This document shows positions 22,161 through 31,431 of a DNA stretch of 64,000 nt, one piece after another. The translations under genes were made by a program, and so were the position numbers. Origin of the DNA: Rummeliibacillus stabekisii (GTDB lineage Bacteria > Bacillota > Bacilli > Bacillales_A > Planococcaceae); the NCBI RefSeq assembly GCF_007988965.1, contig NZ_BJVD01000001.1:930001-994000 (forward strand). The letters are read 5' to 3'. Positions within the stretch are counted from its first letter, which is position 1. Every line of letters starts with the position of its first letter. The notes beneath the pieces are model-generated. The model made no database searches, was not told the origin of the DNA, and saw nothing but the letters and a program-made list of their open reading frames with translations.

Positions 22161-22830
22161 GTGATTCCCTCCAGCTCTTAACGATTGATTGGAACAGCTT
22201 CAGCCCGTCCTCTGATCCTAGGAGCGCATCTACAGCTCGCTCAGGATGTGGCATCATACCCAGCACATTGCCTCTTGCATTCATAATGCCTGCAATATTC
22301 TCGAGGCTTCCATTCGGGTTTTCTTCATGATAGGTAAACAGGATTCTATTTTCTTTTTTTAATTCTTCTAGTGTTTGATCATCGCAATAGTAATTTCCTT
22401 CACCATGTGCAATCGGAATGGAAAGCACTTCACCAGTTGTATATAGATTGGTGAAAGGAGTCTGGCTGTTTTCTACTTTTAGTTTCACATTTCGGCAAAT
22501 AAATGAAAGCTGTTCATTTCTTCTCATCGCGCCAGGTAAAAGGCCTGCTTCCAATAAAATTTGAAATCCATTGCAGATGCCAAGCACAGGCTTCCCTTCC
22601 TCAGCTGCCTTAACTACCTGCTCCATGATAGTTGAAAAACGCGCAAGCGCCCCACTTCGAAGGTAGTCTCCATAAGAAAATCCTCCAGGAAGCAAAATGC
22701 CATCATAGCGATCTAGATTGTCTTCAGTATGCCAAACATAATCCACCTCTTCACCAAGCTCATCCTTGATGGCATGGTACATATCAGCATCACAGTTCGA
22801 ACCAGGAAATACAATGACAGCAAACTTCAT
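22144..22830 (-). CDS. purQ: FGAM synthase glutaminase subunit PurQ
   Basis: Class I glutamine amidotransferase subunit supplying ammonia to PurL; 228 residues. The nucleophile is in GICNGFQ, the catalytic His/Glu in MPHPERA, and the N-terminus FPGSNCD is typical. It overlaps purS by four bases (ATGA) and purL by 17. Confidence 0.97.
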   Translation of the reverse strand: MKFAVIVFPGSNCDADMYHAIKDELGEEVDYVWHTEDNLDRYDGILLPGGFSYGDYLRSGALARFSTIMEQVVKAAEEGKPVLGICNGFQILLEAGLLPGAMRRNEQLSFICRNVKLKVENSQTPFTNLYTTGEVLSIPIAHGEGNYYCDDQTLEELKKENRILFTYHEENPNGSLENIAGIMNARGNVLGMMPHPERAVDALLGSEDGLKLFQSIVKSWRESHVVTA

Positions 22831-23081
22831 AGCGCGGCAACCTCCTTAATATCGTAGCGATAGTCTTCAATCACCGTGTTTGCCAGGAGTTTCTGGCACA
22901 CTTCATTAACCAAACCATCTATATCTTGTTCTTTTTGATCAATGGTAAGTTCAAGATATTTACCAATTCGTATATCTTCAACTCCTTTATAGCCAAGGCT
23001 ATGCAAGGATTGTTTTACAGCCGAACCTTGAGGGTCTAATACACTTTCACGCAATGTAATATATACTTGTACCTTATACAT
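22827..23081 (-). CDS. purS: FGAM synthase subunit PurS
   Basis: Small (84 residues) subunit that bridges PurL and PurQ. The sequence [19 protein letters not shown] is characteristic of the family. It overlaps the 3' end of purC by eight bases and the purQ start by four. Confidence 0.96.
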   Translation of the reverse strand: MYKVQVYITLRESVLDPQGSAVKQSLHSLGYKGVEDIRIGKYLELTIDQKEQDIDGLVNEVCQKLLANTVIEDYRYDIKEVAAL

Positions 23082-23793
23082 GGATTTCTTCCTCCAATTT
23101 CATGAGAATCGTTTGGTAAGCTTCTGTTAAACTGCCTAAGTCCCGGCGAAAGACATCTTTATCTAGCTTTTTATTTGTAGCTGTTTCCCACAGTCGACAA
23201 GTATCCGGCGATATTTCATCCGCAAGTAAAATTTCACCATCAGCTGTTTTGCCGAACTCCAATTTAAAATCTATAAGCGTAATGCCAAGCTCTTGAAAGA
23301 ACGCACTCAACACCGCATTCACCCGCTGTGCATATTGTTTTAACACAATCACATCAGTTGGATCAGCAATCGCCAGTTCTTCAATATGATCTTCATTGAG
23401 CAGTGGATCGCCCAATGCATCATCTTTATAGTAAAATTCAACAAGTGGTTTAGAGAATGGCGTTCCCTCTGCTATACCGAGCCTTTTGGACAGACTACCG
23501 GCAGCTTTGTTTCGCACTACTACTTCCAATGGAATAATGGATACTTTCTTTGCAAGGTGCTCTCGTTCGGAAAGTTTCTGGATGAAATGAGATTGAATGT
23601 TTTCGCTATGAAGCTTTGAAAACAGCAAACTTGTAATCGAATTATTTAAAACCCCTTTGCCTGCAATCTCTGCTTTTTTCTCCCCATTAAAAGCAGTGGC
23701 TTCATCCTTATATTGTATTAGGACTACATCTTCCTGATCTGTTGCGTATATCTTTTTTGCTTTCCCTTCATATAACATCTCTCTCTTTTCCAT
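23074..23793 (-). CDS. purC: SAICAR synthetase PurC
   Basis: ATP-dependent condensation of CAIR with aspartate. The 239 residues contain YEGKAKKIY at the start, KLEFGK and DEISPDTCRLW motifs. GGAGGGGCAGGA precedes the ATG. The 94-base gap to purK is the only real break in an otherwise overlapping operon and is where purB stands in Bacillus subtilis; purB is absent here. Confidence 0.97.
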   Translation of the reverse strand: MEKREMLYEGKAKKIYATDQEDVVLIQYKDEATAFNGEKKAEIAGKGVLNNSITSLLFSKLHSENIQSHFIQKLSEREHLAKKVSIIPLEVVVRNKAAGSLSKRLGIAEGTPFSKPLVEFYYKDDALGDPLLNEDHIEELAIADPTDVIVLKQYAQRVNAVLSAFFQELGITLIDFKLEFGKTADGEILLADEISPDTCRLWETATNKKLDKDVFRRDLGSLTEAYQTILMKLEEEIHV

Positions 23794-23887
23794 TCCTGCC
23801 CCTCCATTTTCCGAATAGTATGACTAAATAATTGATAAAATACGCCATAAAGATAGTCAAACACCCATTTCAATATATGTGCATGAT

Positions 23888-25036
23888 TTATGTGTTTAAG
23901 GGTGTTTTCCATAATCCGCTTTTTTCAATTTGCACAAGAGCTTCTTCTGTATTCCGGTGAAGAATATTAATATGGCCCATTTTCCGATTAAACGCCGCTT
24001 CTTTTTTTCCATAAATGTGATACTTCCACCCATGACTATGTGGTATCGTTGTAATCGCGTTCTCCATATGCTGTCCCAGCAAATTCATCATGACAACGGG
24101 CTTTAGCAATTCGGTACTTCCTAGTGGCCAATTACAGATTGCCCGAATATGCTGTTCAAATTGTGAGGTTTCGCAGGCATCCAGCGTGAAGTGTCCTGAA
24201 TTGTGCGGTCGTGGTGCGAGCTCATTCATAATCACTTTATCTTCTTCTGTCAAAAACATCTCGACCGCAAGCGTGCCGACAACTTCTAGCTTTTCTGCGA
24301 GCATCATTGCCTGTTTGGTAGCCTCTTCGACTGCTTTTTCACTGATGCGGGCAGGTACAATGGTCTGCGCTAAAATATTGTCTTGATGAATATTTTCAGC
24401 AATTGGGAAGCACGTGCATTCACCGTCTGCTTTTCTAGTCAAAATGACAGATATTTCTTTCACGTAGGGCACCCAAGCTTCTAATACACAGACACCGCTT
24501 TGTATAAGATCGCTTGCGCGAGATAAATCTATACGGCTCTTTATTACAAGCTGCCCTTTACCGTCATAACCGCCGCGAGCTGTTTTTAATACGCACGGAA
24601 ATCCTATTTTTTCTACCCCGATTGCAAGTTCCTCCAAGGTTTGAATGACACAATATGGAGCGACCTCAACACCGCTGGACTTTAGAGCCGTTTTTTCAGC
24701 AATACGATTTTGGCTGATTCTTAATAATGCAGAGCCTTGAGGCAAATACGCATAATCACTAAGCCAATTCAATGCTGGAGAGCTAATATTTTCGAATTCA
24801 AATGTAATGACATCACTTACACCTGCAAGTTCTTGTAATTTTTCTGTATCATCATAAGCACCAATAATCTCAACATCTGCTACCTGTGCACATGGCCCAT
24901 TTGGAGTTGGATCTAATACCGCAACACGAAACCCCATTGCTTTCGCAGCAATGGCCATCATTCTGCCAAGCTGTCCTCCGCCGATAATGCCAATCGTTTG
25001 CCCCGGTACAATCACAAGGCTATGTAAGTTGTTCAC
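23888..25036 (-). CDS. purK: N5-carboxyaminoimidazole ribonucleotide synthase PurK
   Basis: ATP-grasp carboxylase, 382 residues, with [12 protein letters not shown] nucleotide-binding start, the [13 protein letters not shown] motif and GGYDGKGQ. The start is a GTG overlapping the purE stop by 17 bases, supported by alignment with the Bacillus family N-terminus and a GGTG about ten bases upstream. A hairpin-like AACACCC/GGGTGTT pair flanks its stop codon and may mark the purK-purC junction. Confidence 0.95.
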   Translation of the reverse strand: MNNLHSLVIVPGQTIGIIGGGQLGRMMAIAAKAMGFRVAVLDPTPNGPCAQVADVEIIGAYDDTEKLQELAGVSDVITFEFENISSPALNWLSDYAYLPQGSALLRISQNRIAEKTALKSSGVEVAPYCVIQTLEELAIGVEKIGFPCVLKTARGGYDGKGQLVIKSRIDLSRASDLIQSGVCVLEAWVPYVKEISVILTRKADGECTCFPIAENIHQDNILAQTIVPARISEKAVEEATKQAMMLAEKLEVVGTLAVEMFLTEEDKVIMNELAPRPHNSGHFTLDACETSQFEQHIRAICNWPLGSTELLKPVVMMNLLGQHMENAITTIPHSHGWKYHIYGKKEAAFNRKMGHINILHRNTEEALVQIEKSGLWKTPLNT

Positions 25037-25505
25037 TGCTGTTTAGCACCTTCTCCCTTGTCTCATTGCGCATTCTTTCTAACTTTTCCGCTAACATTTC
25101 ATCTGATGTCGCCAAAATTTGAGCAGCCAGCAGGCCAGCGTTTGTTGCACCTGCTTTCCCGATTGCTACTGTTGCGACTGGCACACCGCCAGGCATTTGC
25201 ACAATCGATAAAAGAGAATCTAGCCCATTGAGCGCCTTTGTTTGTACTGGAACGCCAATAACGGGGACCGTTGTCTTAGCAGCTGTCATACCTGGTAAGT
25301 GGGCCGCTCCTCCTGCACCAGCGATTATTACTTTTATGCCGTGTTCCTTTGCCCCTTCGGCATATTGGAATAATAATTCTGGCGTTCGGTGAGCTGATAC
25401 TACTCGTTTTTCAAAGTCGATTTTCAGTTCCTCTAAAATGGCACATGTATGCTTCATTGTTTCCCAATCAGATGTGCTTCCCATAATTACCCCAACTTGT
25501 GGCAT
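25020..25505 (-). CDS. purE: N5-CAIR mutase PurE
   Basis: Converts N5-CAIR to CAIR. The 161 residues show [18 protein letters not shown] and [10 protein letters not shown] motifs of class I PurE. The ATG follows GGAGGGAAAGAG; longer upstream frames run into the riboswitch terminator and are not coding. First gene of the operon, controlled by the guanine riboswitch and PurR boxes upstream. Confidence 0.97.
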   Translation of the reverse strand: MPQVGVIMGSTSDWETMKHTCAILEELKIDFEKRVVSAHRTPELLFQYAEGAKEHGIKVIIAGAGGAAHLPGMTAAKTTVPVIGVPVQTKALNGLDSLLSIVQMPGGVPVATVAIGKAGATNAGLLAAQILATSDEMLAEKLERMRNETREKVLNSSEQLT

Positions 25506-25570
25506 CTCTTTCCCTCCATCTAACATAAAGATTAAGTAAGACATCACTCTACTCTGCATTCTTTTGAAAC

Positions 25571-25740
25571 AAAAAACCGGACAGATTACTTTCAAAGAGA
25601 AAGTAGTCTGTCCGGAAAGTGAAAATGGGTACACTGGTCCCATTCTATCCAGCAAACGGTTCTACTTTCTCTCATAGTCCAATAATTTACGGTTATTGGG
25701 TAGAAACTTTCGGGCCATATTCCCGGGGATATATGAGAGA
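25571..25740 (-). promoter_or_regulatory. Guanine-class purine riboswitch with terminator
   Basis: Aptamer 25668-25740: P1 TCTCTCAT/ATGAGAGA, AGTTTCTACC and the closing GACTATG, whose C (not T) marks the guanine/hypoxanthine class. The terminator, CCGGACAGACTACTTTC against its complement with a U run, lies at 25571-25615. The P1 3' strand AGAGAAAGTAG is exactly complementary to CTACTTTCTCT of the terminator, giving an 11-bp antiterminator. Guanine binding therefore ends transcription before purE. Confidence 0.93.
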
Positions 25741-25758
25741 ATTGCTTATTACACCCTG

Positions 25759-25830
25759 ATAATACTACAGGATTATCCAGCTGTCAAACCAATAATCGAA
25801 CATTATATAATTTTTTTTATATAATGTTCG
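25759..25830 (-). promoter_or_regulatory. pur operon promoter with paired PurR boxes
   Basis: Promoter TTGACA (25782-25787), 17 bases, TATTAT (25759-25764). Upstream are two inverted PurBox-type half sites, CGAACATTATATAA (25797-25810) and its mirror (25817-25830), the placement known for the PurR repressor. Confidence 0.85.
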
Positions 25831-25855
25831 CTTTTTAAATAACTAATTATAAACC

Positions 25856-26297
25856 GCACCGCTCCAGACGGCGCTTTCCGCTGGCTTGGCTTCAATCTCC
25901 TCGTCACTTTGTTCCTGCGGGGCTTTCAGCTCAAGCTTTTCAAGTAGAAGATGCTATCTATAGCTAACCTAATGTAAAAACAAGTTTTAATTTTTGCTCA
26001 TAATGTCTACTTATTTCGCTTCGCTCCAGACGGCGCTTTCCCCGGGCTTGGCTTCAATCTCTTCGTCACTTTGTTCCTGCGGGGCTTTCAGCTCAAGCTT
26101 TTCAAGTAGAAGATGCTATCTATAGCTAGCCGACCGTAAAAACGAGGTTTAATTTTTCCCCATAATGTCTGCTTATATCGCTTCGCTCCAGACGGCGCTT
26201 TCCGCGGGCTTGGCTTCAATCTCCTCATCACTTCGTTCTTGCGGGGCTTTCAGCTCAAGCTTTTCCCGCAGGAGACGCCGTCTTCCGCTACGCTATA
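25856..26297 (+). repeat. Three tandem copies of a 162-bp palindromic intergenic repeat
   Basis: The motif GCTCCAGACGGCGCTTTCC recurs at 25861, 26023 and 26185, exactly 162 bases apart, each followed by the same internal block (TTCCTGCGGGGCTTTCAGC or close). Copy 3 still has a right end, CCCGCAGGAGACGCCGTC, that mirrors the left end, so the unit is an imperfect inverted-repeat element of about 125 bp plus spacer. In copies 1 and 2 the right arm is decayed in the same way (CAAGTAGAAGATGC), suggesting they duplicated after decay. Non-coding, no transposase. Confidence 0.85.
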
Positions 26298-26429
26298 GGA
26301 TAAAGATTGTTCAAGTTTTTTGTTGCATAGTATGATGAAATCAGCATTTTACACTTTTAGGTTTTTTACCTATTCTAATACATATTAAATTGGACAGTTT
26401 ATTAAATTGTGAAGGACGGAAGAGCGGAT

Positions 26430-26729
26430 ATGAATCTTAACGGGTTTATTTTAACTTTAATTGTGGGATTTATTTTAATCTTATTAGGTTATTTAATTTG
26501 GTATAAAAAGATGCTTTTTCTAATTGCGGGTTATAATGAAACAACTTTTGAAGGGGATAAAGAAAAGTTAGCAAAGGGCACGGGCATCGTTCTTATCTTA
26601 TTAGGTATAGTTTTGATAGTTTTGCCTTATTTTCTATACTGGTTTGGAAACACTCTAGTCTATTGCTTACTCGCTATTATAGGAATAGCTGGAATAATAG
26701 TAGTTATTATGATGAAGAGTAAACCATAG
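26430..26729 (+). CDS. DUF3784-type small membrane protein
   Basis: A 99-residue protein with three hydrophobic helices (about residues 5-21, 48-66, 72-92). The segment after helix 1, WYKKMLFLIAGYNE, resembles DUF3784 proteins of Bacilli, whose function is unknown. The ATG follows GGAAGAG by five bases; an in-frame GTG seven codons upstream overlaps that site. It stands alone between the repeat array and a terminator. Confidence 0.7.
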   Translation: MNLNGFILTLIVGFILILLGYLIWYKKMLFLIAGYNETTFEGDKEKLAKGTGIVLILLGIVLIVLPYFLYWFGNTLVYCLLAIIGIAGIIVVIMMKSKP

Positions 26730-26768
26730 TTTAAATCGTCTATTTTTCATTCTTCTAATAGAATCATA

Positions 26769-26817
26769 TAAAAAAGGATAGATAGAGCTGTTTCAATCGT
26801 CTCTATCTACCCTTTTT
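26769..26817. terminator. Terminator between the DUF3784 gene and the phosphatase
   Basis: AGATAGAG/CTCTATCT stem extended by AAAAAGG and CCTTTTT, able to act in both directions for the two convergent genes. Confidence 0.75.
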
Positions 26818-26863
26818 AAGCATTTAAAGTTGTAATGACAACATACTGTTTCTACTTGCCCTC

Positions 26864-27442
26864 TTATTTTAAATCCGTCATATAGCTTGTATCATTATAT
26901 GTTTCTAATAACCATTTCTCTTTTTCATATGATATTGTGCTAATTCCACCGTTTGATAAGCGAGGGACTTCTGGAAAAACTGTCATCTTTTCAACCATAT
27001 CAAAGATTGTATGGATGACTGCACCATGTGTGACTAAGATAACCTCATCGTGGGGATAGCTTTGCTGAATCTTTTGCAAACCCTTTGCTAACCTTTGGCA
27101 GAGACTTTCCATAGATTCTTGGTTCGGATATTGCTTGCTTGGATATAATTTCAAACGTTCTTCTAGTGTTAGTCCTTCTGCCTTGCCAAAGTTTCGTTCT
27201 TTAAACTCGTCTATCAAAATTAATGGCAGGTGCAGCGTTTCATTCATTATAGTAGCAGTTTGCCGTGCTCTTTGAAGCGTGCTACTAAAAATAGCTTGGC
27301 AATTTTTATCTTGAAAGTAATTCCTACAAGCAATCGCCTGCCGCTTCCCATTTTCATTCAGTACAGTATCTGTCCCACCTTGAATTTTACCCGCTAAATT
27401 CCAATCTGTTTCTCCATGGCGAAGCATATAGATTTTTGTCAT
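26864..27442 (-). CDS. Histidine phosphatase family protein
   Basis: A 192-residue phosphoglycerate-mutase-like phosphatase. The catalytic signature is LRHGETDWN (His8, Arg7), with the second active-site His in VTHGAVIH and a catalytic ERNFGKAEG stretch. Such broad-specificity enzymes act on small phosphates; substrate unknown. The start lies behind AGGTG and only eight bases after the nuclease gene, so the two are co-transcribed. Confidence 0.88.
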   Translation of the reverse strand: MTKIYMLRHGETDWNLAGKIQGGTDTVLNENGKRQAIACRNYFQDKNCQAIFSSTLQRARQTATIMNETLHLPLILIDEFKERNFGKAEGLTLEERLKLYPSKQYPNQESMESLCQRLAKGLQKIQQSYPHDEVILVTHGAVIHTIFDMVEKMTVFPEVPRLSNGGISTISYEKEKWLLETYNDTSYMTDLK

Positions 27443-27450
27443 TGATACAC

Positions 27451-28212
27451 CTACCTTGCCGCTTTTGTAAAACCTGCCTTTTTGGCTTCCTCTTCTGTAC
27501 AAAATGTTTTTTCCGGTTTTACATTATTGTACTGAGCCATTCCTGGCATGTGGTATAGTTTATTTCCTTTGCTGTTGATATTGCCTTTAATCGTACAAGC
27601 ACTTTTTTCGTTATCTTTTTGTCGGTAAGTCCCGTTTGAATTTTTCGTATGTTGTTGCTTTTCAACGACAGATTTGACAAATCCTCGATCCGTCACATAT
27701 CCGTCATATCTCCATATCCCTATCTTCTTTTTCTTAGCTTGTTCTTGAATATCTTTAAATTCATTTACATACTTTGTATTCGGCTGATAGATATAGCCAA
27801 CACGTGCTAGTCCCTCAGCCACTAATTGTTCTTGCACACTTTTTCCATCTGCATAGACATAAGCCAGCAGGCGGCCATACTTGTCCTCCTTATCGCCAAC
27901 ATCAAACTCTAAGGAAACGTTCTTAGCATGATTCAATATCTCTCTATTTTTAGACTGTGCCTCGCGCCCGTATGGCTGCTCGCCAAGTTGTTTATGATAC
28001 ATCTCGGGTGTATCAATCAATAAGTAGCGAACTTTTTTTAGTTCACCATTATATTTCACCTTAATTGTATCGCCATCCATCACGCTTATTACCTTTACAG
28101 GTACTTTTTCTGATGTTTCAGTTTCTTGTTCATTGCTAGAAGAATTGTCCAATGTACAGCCGGCAAGTACTACAAGCACCAAGCTGCATAGTAGGATGAT
28201 CCACCATTTCAT
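27451..28212 (-). CDS. Thermonuclease-like lipoprotein (SNase domain)
   Basis: A 253-residue exported nuclease. The signal peptide ends in lipobox LAGC (cysteine 19), so it is lipid-anchored. The SNase domain (about 38-170) carries VMDGDTIKV, an RYLLIDTPE stretch and the DKYGRLLAYVY catalytic segment. The C-terminal 50 residues (CTIKGNINSKG to the end) form the small Cys-containing domain often attached to such surface nucleases. GGTGAT precedes the ATG. Probably degrades extracellular DNA/RNA. Confidence 0.9.
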   Translation of the reverse strand: MKWWIILLCSLVLVVLAGCTLDNSSSNEQETETSEKVPVKVISVMDGDTIKVKYNGELKKVRYLLIDTPEMYHKQLGEQPYGREAQSKNREILNHAKNVSLEFDVGDKEDKYGRLLAYVYADGKSVQEQLVAEGLARVGYIYQPNTKYVNEFKDIQEQAKKKKIGIWRYDGYVTDRGFVKSVVEKQQHTKNSNGTYRQKDNEKSACTIKGNINSKGNKLYHMPGMAQYNNVKPEKTFCTEEEAKKAGFTKAAR

Positions 28213-28286
28213 ACTATCACCATATTTTCTTTATAAATTTCCATAACGCGACGAAACAGCGCCAAGTATGACGCTGCCCAAAGACG

Positions 28287-28832
28287 CTATACTCTGTCTC
28301 TTCCTGCAATGGATTCACCTGTTTCTTCGACGTCGCGAATACGGTGTGCTAGTCGAGAAGAAGCAGATGCAGCAATGCTTGCAATCAAATCATCTAAAAA
28401 TGTGTGGACGCCTGTTCCGTCTCTAGTATCCAATTTCTTGATGATGCCGATTTTTTGCTTATCTAAATGTCCATACGTTGTCATTGCTATACTTCCGTAT
28501 GTGAGAACAGAGCCTATCGCAAGTGTTTCATCAATGCCAAACAGGCTTTCATCTGATTCTATTAATTGCTGCAATGGCTGGGAAAGCATTCCCTTTTCTG
28601 CAAGTTCATCTAATTCAATTCCGACGAGAATAGCATGCTGTACCTCTCTCTTATTGAGAACCCGTTCGACTGATTGAATGCAATGTGCCAGTGTCAAGCC
28701 GTTGCTATAGGGATATTGCATCTCAAATACAATTTCGGCGATATCGCTAATCAACACGCCACGTCGCGCAATTGCTTCTTTAGCTGCATTTCGGACGCTT
28801 TCGGAGGATATATTCACTTTTTCATTATACAT
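28287..28832 (-). CDS. Phosphatidylglycerophosphatase A-like protein (YutG family)
   Basis: A 181-residue protein of the PgpA/YutG type of Bacilli, with the acidic FLDDLIAS segment expected for the metal site. Enzymes of the family dephosphorylate phosphatidylglycerophosphate, but the Bacillus members are mostly annotated by similarity. Only weakly hydrophobic, unlike the E. coli enzyme. Start MYNEKVNISSES follows GAGGT. Divergent from yjcH. Confidence 0.8.
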   Translation of the reverse strand: MYNEKVNISSESVRNAAKEAIARRGVLISDIAEIVFEMQYPYSNGLTLAHCIQSVERVLNKREVQHAILVGIELDELAEKGMLSQPLQQLIESDESLFGIDETLAIGSVLTYGSIAMTTYGHLDKQKIGIIKKLDTRDGTGVHTFLDDLIASIAASASSRLAHRIRDVEETGESIAGRDRV

Positions 28833-28926
28833 AATAATGACCTCATTTCTCCCTATATTTCTTATTATACCTTTGCAAATTCATATGTTACAATTTCCCT
28901 ACAGAATGTTGAAGGGTGTGTTTGGT

Positions 28927-29652
28927 ATGGGACAAGGAACTATTAACGATATAGCATTTTATAGCGAAGCACTACAAGAAGAATTACATTTGTTGATTTA
29001 TCTACCAGAAAATTATTCACCGCTTTACAAATATACTATTTTAATCGCTTCTGACGGGCGCGACTATTTTCAGTTAGGACGCATTTCTAGAATTGCCGAT
29101 GAATATTTGGCAAATGAAGAGATTGAAAATTTGATTATTGTGGGCGTTCCATATAAAAATGTGGAAGATCGTAGACGCAAGTACTTGCCAAATGGCGACT
29201 TACATACCGCTTATTTGCGTTTCTTAGCACATGAGCTCGTGCCCTATTTAGACAAAAATTATTCCACTTATCATATGGGTATGGCCCGGGCTCTCATTGG
29301 TGATTCTCAAGCAGCCACAGTATCTTTGCTTGCCGCTGTTGCCTATCCTAATACTTTTGGAAAGGTACTGCTTCAATCGCCGCAAGTGAATGAAGAGGTG
29401 CTTCAGAAAGTCCAAGAAATGAAAGATCCTCATGCTTTTTCGGTATATCATGTTATCGGTTCTTTAGAAACGGAAGTTGTGACGATGGATAAAAAAGTAA
29501 AAGACTTTTTGACACCAAACCGAAAACTTCACCAACTGCTTAAGGAACTAGGTGTTGATACGTTTTACGATGAATTTGAGGGCAAACATACGTGGAAATT
29601 TTGGCAAGCTGACTTAAAAAGAGCTATCCGACAAAATTTCGGTCAAAAATAA
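28927..29652 (+). CDS. yjcH: Esterase-family hydrolase YjcH
   Basis: Alpha/beta-hydrolase of the putative esterase (EntF/Fes-like) family, 241 residues. The nucleophile elbow reads GDSQAA (Ser as nucleophile) and a late KHTWKFW supplies the His. Gene order yjcH-yjcG-yjcF matches Bacillus. The start was set at the ATG preceded by AAGGGTG at eight bases. An extended -10 (TGTTACAAT) lies about 40 bases upstream. Substrate unknown. Confidence 0.82.
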   Translation: MGQGTINDIAFYSEALQEELHLLIYLPENYSPLYKYTILIASDGRDYFQLGRISRIADEYLANEEIENLIIVGVPYKNVEDRRRKYLPNGDLHTAYLRFLAHELVPYLDKNYSTYHMGMARALIGDSQAATVSLLAAVAYPNTFGKVLLQSPQVNEEVLQKVQEMKDPHAFSVYHVIGSLETEVVTMDKKVKDFLTPNRKLHQLLKELGVDTFYDEFEGKHTWKFWQADLKRAIRQNFGQK

Positions 29653-29736
29653 ATAGTTAGGTAATAACCTTTACAGTAATTTCTGCTATACTGAAAATTA
29701 AGTTAATTATTTTTCTATTAAGGAGGTTTTCATAAT

Positions 29737-30252
29737 ATGAAATATGGAATTGTTGCATTCCCATCAAAAGAAATCCAAGATTTTGCTAACTCTTATCGTA
29801 AAAGATATGATACCCATTACGCAAAAATTACTCCGCATATTACATTAAAAGGAGAAACAGAAATCCAATCTTCTGAAATTGAGGAAATCTCAGCATCTAT
29901 TAAGAAGGTGTGCGAACAATTTAATCCGCTAACTATTTCTATTTCAAAGATTAGCTCTTTTGCACCTGTTAATAATGCCATTTATTTAAAAGTGGAGCCG
30001 ACAGAACAACTTATGCACTTACACGAGGCATTAGAAAATGATGTTGCAGGCGGCGAAGCAAAATATAAATTTGTACCTCATATTACGATTGCCCAAGATA
30101 TGAGCGCTGGAGAACATGATGATGTCTTTGGCCAATTGCGCATGACAAAGGTTGATTTCAACGAAACAATTAATCGTATTCATTTGCTTTATCAGTTAGA
30201 GGATGGTTCTTGGACAGTGTTTGAAACTTACCGACTTAGAGGAGAAGAGTAA
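29737..30252 (+). CDS. yjcG: 2H phosphoesterase superfamily protein YjcG
   Basis: A 171-residue RNA-ligase/cyclic-phosphodiesterase-like protein. The two catalytic His-x-Thr motifs are HITL (about residue 34) and HITI (about 115). AAGGAGG precedes the ATG. It is followed after three bases by the GNAT gene and probably forms one unit with it. Biological substrate unknown. Confidence 0.9.
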   Translation: MKYGIVAFPSKEIQDFANSYRKRYDTHYAKITPHITLKGETEIQSSEIEEISASIKKVCEQFNPLTISISKISSFAPVNNAIYLKVEPTEQLMHLHEALENDVAGGEAKYKFVPHITIAQDMSAGEHDDVFGQLRMTKVDFNETINRIHLLYQLEDGSWTVFETYRLRGEE

Positions 30253-30255
30253 TTA

Positions 30256-30684
30256 TTGGTTTTCGCTAAGATTGTTGAAACAGAAAAAGAATTGCAGGAT
30301 GCTTTTTTTGTTCGAAGAGAAGTGTTTGTGAAAGAACAAGGAATTCCTCAACCTTTAGAAATAGATGAATATGATGAGAGTGCTACACACTTTGTCGCAT
30401 ACTTTGATAATCGACCGATTGCCGCTGGGCGTGTAAGATTTACAGATGAACTAGTAGCTGTTGTAGAACGCGTATGCGTTTTACCAGATTTCCGGCGAAA
30501 GCAGATTGGTATTCTCATGATGAATTGCCTAGAAGATTTTATTCATGGCTCAGAGATTCGTAAAGTAAAGTTGAATGCCCAAACGCATGCTATTCCTTTT
30601 TACGAGAAACAGAATTATATCATCACTTCTCCAGAATTTCTCGATGCCGGAATACCTTACCGCGCTATGGAAAAAATAATATAA
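30256..30684 (+). CDS. yjcF: GNAT acetyltransferase YjcF
   Basis: A 142-residue N-acetyltransferase. The acetyl-CoA binding loop is in VLPDFRRKQIGILMM (about residues 77-91) and the FYEKQNY motif lies near the end. The start appears to be TTG, with GGAGAAGAG about eleven bases upstream inside the end of yjcG. Acceptor unknown. Confidence 0.86.
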   Translation: MVFAKIVETEKELQDAFFVRREVFVKEQGIPQPLEIDEYDESATHFVAYFDNRPIAAGRVRFTDELVAVVERVCVLPDFRRKQIGILMMNCLEDFIHGSEIRKVKLNAQTHAIPFYEKQNYIITSPEFLDAGIPYRAMEKII

Positions 30685-30689
30685 CAGCA

Positions 30690-30735
30690 AAAAAGCTACG
30701 ATGTCTATGAATCTCAAGTACATCGTAGCTTTTTA
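30690..30735. terminator. Terminator after yjcF
   Basis: AAAAGCTACGATGT pairs with ACATCGTAGCTTTT; works for both flanking genes. Confidence 0.85.
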
Positions 30736-30787
30736 TATGGAAGAAGTATGGAAGGGTTTAGGTTGATCCATTGATGAAATGAGCATA

Positions 30788-31093
30788 TTAGACATATAAG
30801 TTGCAAATCAATCCCTTATCCGTTTTATTCACAATTTCGTGATCATAAGAATCAGCTGTATGGCGTTTAGGACTGTGTATGATTGGTTGGTGGTGTACAG
30901 GTGAAGATCTTTTTTTCTCTACATAGAAAGATTGCTTCATCGTTTGTCTTTTTTGCTCTAACTCCTGCTGAAACTTTGATGAATTTTTCACTTTCTCAAC
31001 ACGTTCCACGTATGAATAGGATTCTCTTGTTTGTGCAGAGCGATTGATATATTGAGCAGCTTGATAGTCATTGATTGGTAAAATATAACTCAT
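30788..31093 (-). CDS. Hypothetical protein (101 aa)
   Basis: Starts MSYILPINDYQAAQYINR behind a GGGGGTG site at six bases. The middle is highly charged (EKVKNSSKFQQELEQKRQ, probably helical) and the tail has a His-rich stretch (PVHHQPIIH). No signal peptide or membrane helix. It lies next to spoVIF and may belong to the sporulation group, but I do not recognise a family. Confidence 0.65.
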   Translation of the reverse strand: MSYILPINDYQAAQYINRSAQTRESYSYVERVEKVKNSSKFQQELEQKRQTMKQSFYVEKKRSSPVHHQPIIHSPKRHTADSYDHEIVNKTDKGLICNLYV

Positions 31094-31172
31094 TATAAGC
31101 ACCCCCGACAGTTTTTTATCCTTTATACCCTATATGTTTAAAAGATAAACATCATGCCGGGGGAAACTTATA

Positions 31173-31418
31173 TTAAAGCATATCTTGGATTTTACTTATG
31201 TCCAAATTCTTGCCATTCTTCATAATAGAATTGACAATTTGCTCTTCTAGATCTTTTGAAACGGGCTTATTTGCAAGCTTCGCTACTTTTTTTACAATTT
31301 TACGTACTTGACGTTCATCTTGAAAGTCGGCGTTTTGAATGGCATTTGCTAGTGCGAAGACTTCTTCCATTGGAACCCCAGTCTTTTGTTCGATCTTACG
31401 AAAGAAAGGTGAATTCAT
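31173..31418 (-). CDS. spoVIF: Stage VI sporulation protein F
   Basis: An 81-residue protein matching the SpoVIF (YjcC) family in length and pattern (FFRKIEQKTGVPMEEVF). In Bacillus subtilis SpoVIF is made in the mother cell and is needed for proper coat assembly and resistance. GAGGATATT precedes the start. It follows the yjcZ-type gene by 13 bases and is probably co-transcribed with it. Confidence 0.85.
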   Translation of the reverse strand: MNSPFFRKIEQKTGVPMEEVFALANAIQNADFQDERQVRKIVKKVAKLANKPVSKDLEEQIVNSIMKNGKNLDISKIQDML

Positions 31419-31431
31419 TCAATATCCTCCT

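Noticed and set aside
25506-25655. 50-residue N-terminal extension of PurE
   Set aside because: It spans the riboswitch terminator; the ATG behind GGAGGGAAAGAG gives the normal PurE N-terminus.
25856-26297. CRISPR-like array
   Set aside because: Period 162 bases with long palindromic units and only three copies, no short direct repeats with variable spacers and no cas genes.
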